Assembly (NCBI RefSeq): GCF_000359745.1 | Contig: NZ_AQHN01000077.1 | Span: 124,001 to 188,000 of the forward strand | DNA: 64,000 bases | Reading direction: 5' to 3' | DNA from: Rhizobium freirei PRF 81 | Lineage (GTDB): Bacteria > Pseudomonadota > Alphaproteobacteria > Rhizobiales > Rhizobiaceae | In this document: piece after piece, positions 59,788-64,000 of the stretch | Position numbering within the stretch: the first letter of the stretch is position 1 | Layout of the letters: every line of letters starts with the position of its first letter | Program-made: the position numbers and the translations under genes | The notes under the pieces: model-generated | Databases searched by the model: none | The model's input: the letters and a program-made list of their open reading frames with translations, nothing else | Told to the model about the DNA's origin: nothing

Positions 59788-61110
59788 ATGCGTCTGTCTC
59801 GTTACTTCATGCCCATTCTGAAGGAAAATCCTAAAGAGGCTGAAATTGTTTCCCATCGGCTCATGCTGCGTACCGGCATGATCCGTCAGCAGTCGCAAGG
59901 CATCTATTCCTGGTTGCCACTGGGCAAGCGCGTGCTTGACAAGGTCAACAGGATCATCCGCGAGGAGCAGAACCGCTCCGGCGCCATCGAGCTTCTGATG
60001 CCGACGCTGCAATCGGCCGAGCTCTGGCAGGAAAGCGGCCGCTACGACGCCTATGGCAAGGAAATGCTGCGCATCAAGGACCGGCAGGACCGGCCCATGC
60101 TTTACGGCCCGACCAATGAAGAGATGGTCACCGACATCTTCCGGTCCTACGTCAAGTCCTACAAGGACCTGCCGCTGAACCTCTATCACATCCAGCTGAA
60201 GTTCCGTGACGAGATTCGCCCGCGCTTCGGGACGATGCGCTCGCGCGAATTTATGATGAAGGATGCCTATTCCTTCGATTTGACGCAGGAAGGCGCCGTG
60301 CATTCTTACAACAAGATGTTCGCCGCCTATCTGCGCACCTTCAATCGTCTCGGCTTGAGGGCAATTCCGATGCGGGCCGACACCGGCCCGATCGGCGGCA
60401 ATCTCAGCCATGAATTCATCATTCTTGCCGATACCGGCGAGTCGGAAGTCTTCTGCCACAAGGACTTCGTCAATTTCGACATTCCCGGCGAGGACACGAA
60501 TTTCGACGACGTCGCCGGCCTGAAGGGCATCTTCGACAAGTGGACCTCGGTCTACGCGGCCACTTCGGAAATGCATGACGAAGCTGCCTTCAACGCCATC
60601 CCGGAAGGCGAACGCCTCTCGGCGCGGGGTATCGAGGTCGGCCACATCTTCTACTTCGGCACGAAATATTCCGAGCCGATGGGCGCGAAAGTGCAGGGTC
60701 CCGACGGCAAGGAACACGCTGTCCACATGGGATCTTACGGTATCGGCCCGACCCGCCTTGTTCCCGCCATCATCGAAGCATCGCATGATGAGAACGGAAT
60801 CATCTGGCCTGCGTCGGTTGCGCCGTTCGATGTCGCGGTGATCAACATGAAGTCCGGCGATCAGGCTTGTGACGAAGCTTGTGAAACGGTCTATGCCGCT
60901 CTTTCGAAGGCCGGCAAGGACGTGCTGTACGACGATCGCGACGATCGTGCCGGAACGAAGTTCGCGACGGCGGATCTGATCGGTGTGCCAGTGCAGATCA
61001 TCGTCGGGCCGCGTTCGATCGCGGGCGGCGAAGTGGAAGTGAAGGACCGCAAGACCGGCGCTCGCGAAACGATGACGGTCGAAGCGGCAATCAAGCGGCT
61101 GGCAGGCTGA
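59788..61110 (+). CDS. proS: Prolyl-tRNA synthetase, short alphaproteobacterial type
   Basis: ProRS charges tRNA-Pro with proline in the cytoplasm. The 440-residue class II enzyme has motif 1 around GIYSWLPLGKRVLDK, motif 2 in FRDEIRPRFGTMRSREFMMKD (quoted in part, 17-20 residues from FRDE onward), motif 3 in GSYGIGPTRLVPAIIE, and a C-terminal anticodon-binding domain. It lacks the inserted editing domain of the E. coli enzyme, as is usual in Alphaproteobacteria, where a free-standing editing protein often compensates. lolC follows 26 bases downstream. Confidence 0.97.
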   Translation: MRLSRYFMPILKENPKEAEIVSHRLMLRTGMIRQQSQGIYSWLPLGKRVLDKVNRIIREEQNRSGAIELLMPTLQSAELWQESGRYDAYGKEMLRIKDRQDRPMLYGPTNEEMVTDIFRSYVKSYKDLPLNLYHIQLKFRDEIRPRFGTMRSREFMMKDAYSFDLTQEGAVHSYNKMFAAYLRTFNRLGLRAIPMRADTGPIGGNLSHEFIILADTGESEVFCHKDFVNFDIPGEDTNFDDVAGLKGIFDKWTSVYAATSEMHDEAAFNAIPEGERLSARGIEVGHIFYFGTKYSEPMGAKVQGPDGKEHAVHMGSYGIGPTRLVPAIIEASHDENGIIWPASVAPFDVAVINMKSGDQACDEACETVYAALSKAGKDVLYDDRDDRAGTKFATADLIGVPVQIIVGPRSIAGGEVEVKDRKTGARETMTVEAAIKRLAG

Positions 61111-61136
61111 TAGCCTGTAAATAGGATGGAAGACGA

Positions 61137-62447
61137 ATGGCGGTGAGCGCGGCAGTGGAACAGCAGGAAAATTCGTTCAAGGCCGGCCCATCGTCTCGTC
61201 CGTTTTCCGGGTTCGAGCGGCTCGTGGCCTGGCGCTATCTGCGCTCCAGGCGCAGGGAGGCATCGATCTCGGTCATTGCCGGTTTCTCGCTGGTCGGCAT
61301 CATGCTCGGCGTTGCCGCGCTGATCATCGTCATGGCCGTCATGAACGGTTTCCGGGCAGAGCTCTTCAAGCAGATCCTTGGGTTCAACGGTCATGTCGTC
61401 GTGCAGCCGATCGATTCGCCGCTGAATGATTACGCTGAACTGGCGAAGAAGTTTTCCGCCGTCCCTGGTGTCACCATGGTCCTGCCGCTCGTCGAGGGCG
61501 AGACGCTTGCCTCCGGCCGTGGCGGCTCCGGCACCGGCGCGCTGGTGCGCGGTATCCGCTCGGAGGATCTCACCAAGCTCAAAACGGTGTCCGATCACGT
61601 CGTTTCCGGCGACATGGTCGGTTTTGTCTCGGGGCAGGGCGTGCTGATTGGCAGCCGTCTTGCGCGGCAATTGGGCCTGACGGTCGGTGACCAGATCACG
61701 CTGACGGCGCCGGATGGGGATGTCACGCCGTTCGGCGTCAATCCGCGCGTCAAGGCCTACACGATCTCAGGCATCTTCGAAGTTGGCATGTCGGAATATG
61801 ATTCCTCCGTCGTCTTCATGCCGCTGGAGGAGGCACAGGTCTTTTTCAATGCCCAGGGTATCGTTGAAAAAATAGAGCTCTTTATCACCAATCCCGATGA
61901 TGTCGATCAGTTGCGACCAAAGATCGAAGAGGCGGCCGGACGGCAGATCTTCCTGACCGACTGGCGGCAGGTCAACGCCACCTTCTTCTCGGCTTTGCAG
62001 GTCGAGCGCAATACGATGTTCATGATCCTGACGCTGATCGTCCTCGTCGCCGCCCTGAACATTATTTCAGGCCTGATCATGCTGGTGAAGGATAAGGGCA
62101 GCGATATCGCCATCCTGCGCACCATGGGCGCGACGTCGGGCTCGATCATGCGCATCTTCTTCATGACGGGGGCGGCCATCGGTGTCGTCGGCACGCTTGC
62201 AGGCGTGATCCTTGGCGTCTTTGTCTGCCTGAACATCGAGTCCATCCGTCAGTTCTTCAGCTGGATTTCGGGTACGGTGATTTTCAATCCGGAAGTCTAT
62301 TTCCTCAGCAAACTACCGGCCAAGATGAATATGGGTGAGACCATCTCCGTTATCGTGATGGCTCTGACGTTGTCTTTCCTTGCCACGATCTTTCCGGCCT
62401 GGCGTGCCTCGCGGCTCGATCCGGTGCAGGCGTTGCGCTACGAATAA
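61137..62447 (+). CDS. lolC: Lipoprotein-releasing ABC transporter permease LolC/LolE
   Basis: This is the permease that extracts mature lipoproteins from the inner membrane for delivery to the outer membrane. The 436-residue product has one N-terminal transmembrane helix (VIAGFSLVGIMLGVAALIIV), a periplasmic domain of about 230 residues, and three C-terminal helices in the MacB/FtsX-like region (ILTLIVLVAALNIISGLIML onward), ending FPAWRASRLDPVQALRYE. Alphaproteobacteria typically have a single LolC/E-type protein acting as a homodimer. GGAAG precedes the ATG. lolD follows after 14 bases. Confidence 0.94.
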   Translation: MAVSAAVEQQENSFKAGPSSRPFSGFERLVAWRYLRSRRREASISVIAGFSLVGIMLGVAALIIVMAVMNGFRAELFKQILGFNGHVVVQPIDSPLNDYAELAKKFSAVPGVTMVLPLVEGETLASGRGGSGTGALVRGIRSEDLTKLKTVSDHVVSGDMVGFVSGQGVLIGSRLARQLGLTVGDQITLTAPDGDVTPFGVNPRVKAYTISGIFEVGMSEYDSSVVFMPLEEAQVFFNAQGIVEKIELFITNPDDVDQLRPKIEEAAGRQIFLTDWRQVNATFFSALQVERNTMFMILTLIVLVAALNIISGLIMLVKDKGSDIAILRTMGATSGSIMRIFFMTGAAIGVVGTLAGVILGVFVCLNIESIRQFFSWISGTVIFNPEVYFLSKLPAKMNMGETISVIVMALTLSFLATIFPAWRASRLDPVQALRYE

Positions 62448-62461
62448 GGAATCCGCATTTG

Positions 62462-63145
62462 ATGAAACGCAACGTCGTTCTTCAGCTCTCTGGCGTGGAG
62501 CGTCATTATGGGCAGGGTGAGACGCGCCTGCCGATCTTGAAGAAAGCCGATTTTACCCTGCGTAGCGGCGAGATGGTCGCGCTTGTCGCTCCATCAGGCA
62601 CAGGAAAGTCGACGCTCCTGCATGTCGCCGGCCTGCTCGAGCACCCGGATGGCGGCGAGGTGCTCGTCAACGGCCAGGCCTGCGAAGCTTTGTCCGACGA
62701 CAAGCGCACGGCCGTGCGCCGCAGCGAGATCGGCTTCGTCTATCAATTCCATCACCTGCTGCCGGAATTCTCGGCTCTTGAGAACATCATGATGCCGCAG
62801 CTCATTTCCGGTCTCTCGCGCAAGGATGCGAGCGCGCGGGCCGCTCAGCTTCTCGATTACATGCGCATCGGCCATCGCGCCGATCATCGTCCGGCCGAAT
62901 TGTCCGGCGGCGAACAGCAGCGCGTCGCGATCGCCCGCGCCGTCGCCAACGCACCGCTGGTGCTGCTGGCGGACGAGCCCACCGGCAACCTCGATCCGGA
63001 TACCGCGCATTACGTATTCGATGCATTGGAAGCGCTGGTGCGCCAATCTGGCCTTGCGGCCCTGATCGCCACCCACAATCACGAACTCGCCGCCCGCATG
63101 GACCGCCGCGTCACGCTGAACGACGGCAAGGTGGTCGAGTTCTGA
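62462..63145 (+). CDS. lolD: Lipoprotein-releasing ABC transporter ATP-binding protein LolD
   Basis: LolD is the ATPase that drives lipoprotein release together with LolC. The 227-residue product has Walker A VAPSGTGKSTLL (Ala in place of the usual Gly before PSG), the Q-loop FVYQFHHLLPEF typical of LolD, the signature LSGGEQQRVAIARA, Walker B VLLADEPTGNLD and switch THNHE. I chose the ATG at 62462; a TTG one codon earlier is better spaced from AAGGA and also possible. It ends within a hairpin shared with the convergent gene. Confidence 0.95.
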   Translation: MKRNVVLQLSGVERHYGQGETRLPILKKADFTLRSGEMVALVAPSGTGKSTLLHVAGLLEHPDGGEVLVNGQACEALSDDKRTAVRRSEIGFVYQFHHLLPEFSALENIMMPQLISGLSRKDASARAAQLLDYMRIGHRADHRPAELSGGEQQRVAIARAVANAPLVLLADEPTGNLDPDTAHYVFDALEALVRQSGLAALIATHNHELAARMDRRVTLNDGKVVEF

Positions 63146-63166
63146 TCGTTCGTTATGGAACGATCA
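63143..63166. terminator. Hairpin shared by convergent lolD and DUF5680 genes
   Basis: A perfect 9-bp inverted repeat (63143-63151 with 63158-63166, TGATCGTTC/GAACGATCA) spans both stop codons, which are only 7 bases apart. No T run follows on either side, so intrinsic termination would be weak. Confidence 0.4.
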
Positions 63167-63620
63167 AGCCGCCGCGATAATCCAGCTCGTAGGCCTTGCG
63201 CTCCTTCACCATGATGGCCTCGTGGCCGGTGAAGTGGTCGCAGGCGCCCGTACTGTGGTCGATATAGTGGCCATAAGCATGTTCGAACTCGTAGCCGCCG
63301 AGAAAGCGTTTTTCGTCCAGGTAGAGACGCATGAGCGCCGCCTTGATGACCATGCCGGCGCGCGTCCCGTCAATCAGATCGGGCACGATGATATGGCCGA
63401 AATAATTCATCGCCCAGATCGGCTCGTCATCGTACCAGATGATCTCCTGCCCGGCGAAATCCGTGCCGCCGAAATAACTGTCGAGATAGCGCCAGCGGCC
63501 GCTGACATAGCCGATGTCATGCGAGCCGTTGCGGCTGGACGGCAGGTGCTCGCCGTCGCCCACATAGGTCTCGGCCTTGGCGATGACAATAAAATCGTTC
63601 AGCTCGGCAAGATCCGGCAT
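63153..63620 (-). CDS. DUF5680 domain protein
   Basis: The 155-residue product matches the overall pattern of DUF5680 proteins: an N-terminal FIVIAKAETYVGDGE, then SSRNGSHDIGYVSGRWRYLD, the core SYFGGTDFAGQEIIWYDDEP with WAMNYFG, and an end of FTGHEAIMVKERKAYELDY. No signal or membrane segment is present. The function is unknown. I chose the ATG at 63620 because GGAG lies 6 bases upstream; another ATG 12 bases earlier lacks this. It is convergent with lolD. Confidence 0.8.
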   Translation of the reverse strand: MPDLAELNDFIVIAKAETYVGDGEHLPSSRNGSHDIGYVSGRWRYLDSYFGGTDFAGQEIIWYDDEPIWAMNYFGHIIVPDLIDGTRAGMVIKAALMRLYLDEKRFLGGYEFEHAYGHYIDHSTGACDHFTGHEAIMVKERKAYELDYRGGLIVP

Positions 63621-63699
63621 GACGCGCTCCAATTCTGGTGAGCGGCCATAGTGTCACCGGCTGGGCCATTTGTAAAGAACAAATAGTGAACAAACTGAT

Positions 63700-64000
63700 T
63701 TATTCGCCATTTCCGCAGGCCTTCTGACCGATATCGTCCTGCCAGTCCTGAATGCTGACGGTCTTGGCTTCGGCTTTCAGGGTCTTGCCGTCCTTGGTCA
63801 CTTTGCCTGTCAGCACATTGTAGTCGCAGCTATGGCTGTTATCCGGCTCGAGCGTATCGCGGGAGTCGTAGGTGTAGCCGGCGACCACGAAATTGTTGTT
63901 GCGATAGGCAAGCGTCAGCGTTTGATGCCAGCGATCCCGCCCGATGGCATCATTCTGCGAGACGATTGCGATGGAACCGTTCGGCAGCGCCGAGATCGAC
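63700..64000 (-). CDS. C-terminal part of an unknown protein (partial, runs off the right edge)
   Basis: About 99 codons in the minus-strand frame remain open from the window edge to a stop at 63700-63702. The readable part begins SISALPNGSIAIVSQNDAIG and continues with WHQTLTLAYRNNNFVVAGYTYD, then DNSHSCDYNVLTGKV, ending DIGQKACGNGE. The beta-strand-rich pattern and two Cys residues suggest a secreted or periplasmic protein, but the N-terminus is outside the window. I do not recognise the family. Its promoter is not visible. Confidence 0.7.
   Translation of the reverse strand, partial: SISALPNGSIAIVSQNDAIGRDRWHQTLTLAYRNNNFVVAGYTYDSRDTLEPDNSHSCDYNVLTGKVTKDGKTLKAEAKTVSIQDWQDDIGQKACGNGE

Overview
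The window looks like chromosome of a fast-growing rhizobium (Alphaproteobacteria, Rhizobiaceae). The reasons are the clpP-clpX-lon-hup block, a contiguous 14-subunit nuo operon followed by birA, rnj and mce, the proS-lolC-lolD block, and an rkp-1 type capsule locus (rkpU, rkpA, rkpG, rkpH, rkpI, rkpJ). The species cannot be fixed from sequence alone.

Layout. Bases 1-1540: the last codons of a PstB-like ATPase, its terminator, and a membrane diguanylate cyclase on the minus strand. 1.8-7.5 kb: proteostasis genes clpP, clpX and lon plus the nucleoid protein HU, each followed by a hairpin. 7.6-9.6 kb: an arginase-family hydrolase with an unusual metal site, convergent with an aldo/keto reductase. 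9.8-14.5 kb: a two-gene SbcD/SbcC-like (YhaO/YhaN) nuclease-ATPase pair. 14.6-23.2 kb: a seven-gene minus-strand operon for polysaccharide assembly and export: methyltransferase, unknown protein, two KpsE-like proteins flanking a KpsT-like ATPase, and two glycosyltransferase genes. 23.9-38.2 kb: the divergent plus-strand rkp-1 block, with an outer-membrane export lipoprotein, a 2481-residue highly reducing polyketide/fatty acid synthase, an alpha-oxoamine synthase, a short-chain reductase, an LTA-synthase-like membrane enzyme and a KpsS-like protein. 38.6-39.2 kb: tRNA-Val(TAC) on the minus strand and two identical tRNA-Asp(GTC) genes on the plus strand. 39.5-55.7 kb: nuoA to nuoN with three non-nuo frames interspersed. 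55.7-64 kb: birA, rnj, mce between two copies of an intergenic repeat, a DUF1467 gene, proS, lolC, lolD, a DUF5680 gene and a truncated secreted-type gene.

The most interesting system is the rkp-1 block. Its three central enzymes have the architecture KS-AT-DH-(degenerate MT)-ER-KR-ACP, then an alpha-oxoamine synthase, then a ketosphinganine-reductase-like SDR. Fungal sphinganine-analog toxin pathways use the same trio. The synthase has no thioesterase, so I infer that the oxoamine synthase releases the chain by condensation with an amino acid, giving a sphingoid-like lipid that could anchor or carry the capsular polysaccharide. The divergent operon would supply sugar assembly and export, but no KpsM-type permease is visible here.

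Gene starts were chosen from Shine-Dalgarno spacing and family length. Promoter calls are by eye against the alphaproteobacterial housekeeping (TTGAC/N17) and heat-shock (CTTGAA/CTATAT-like) patterns and are tentative. No rRNA, CRISPR array, transposase or integrase was seen.
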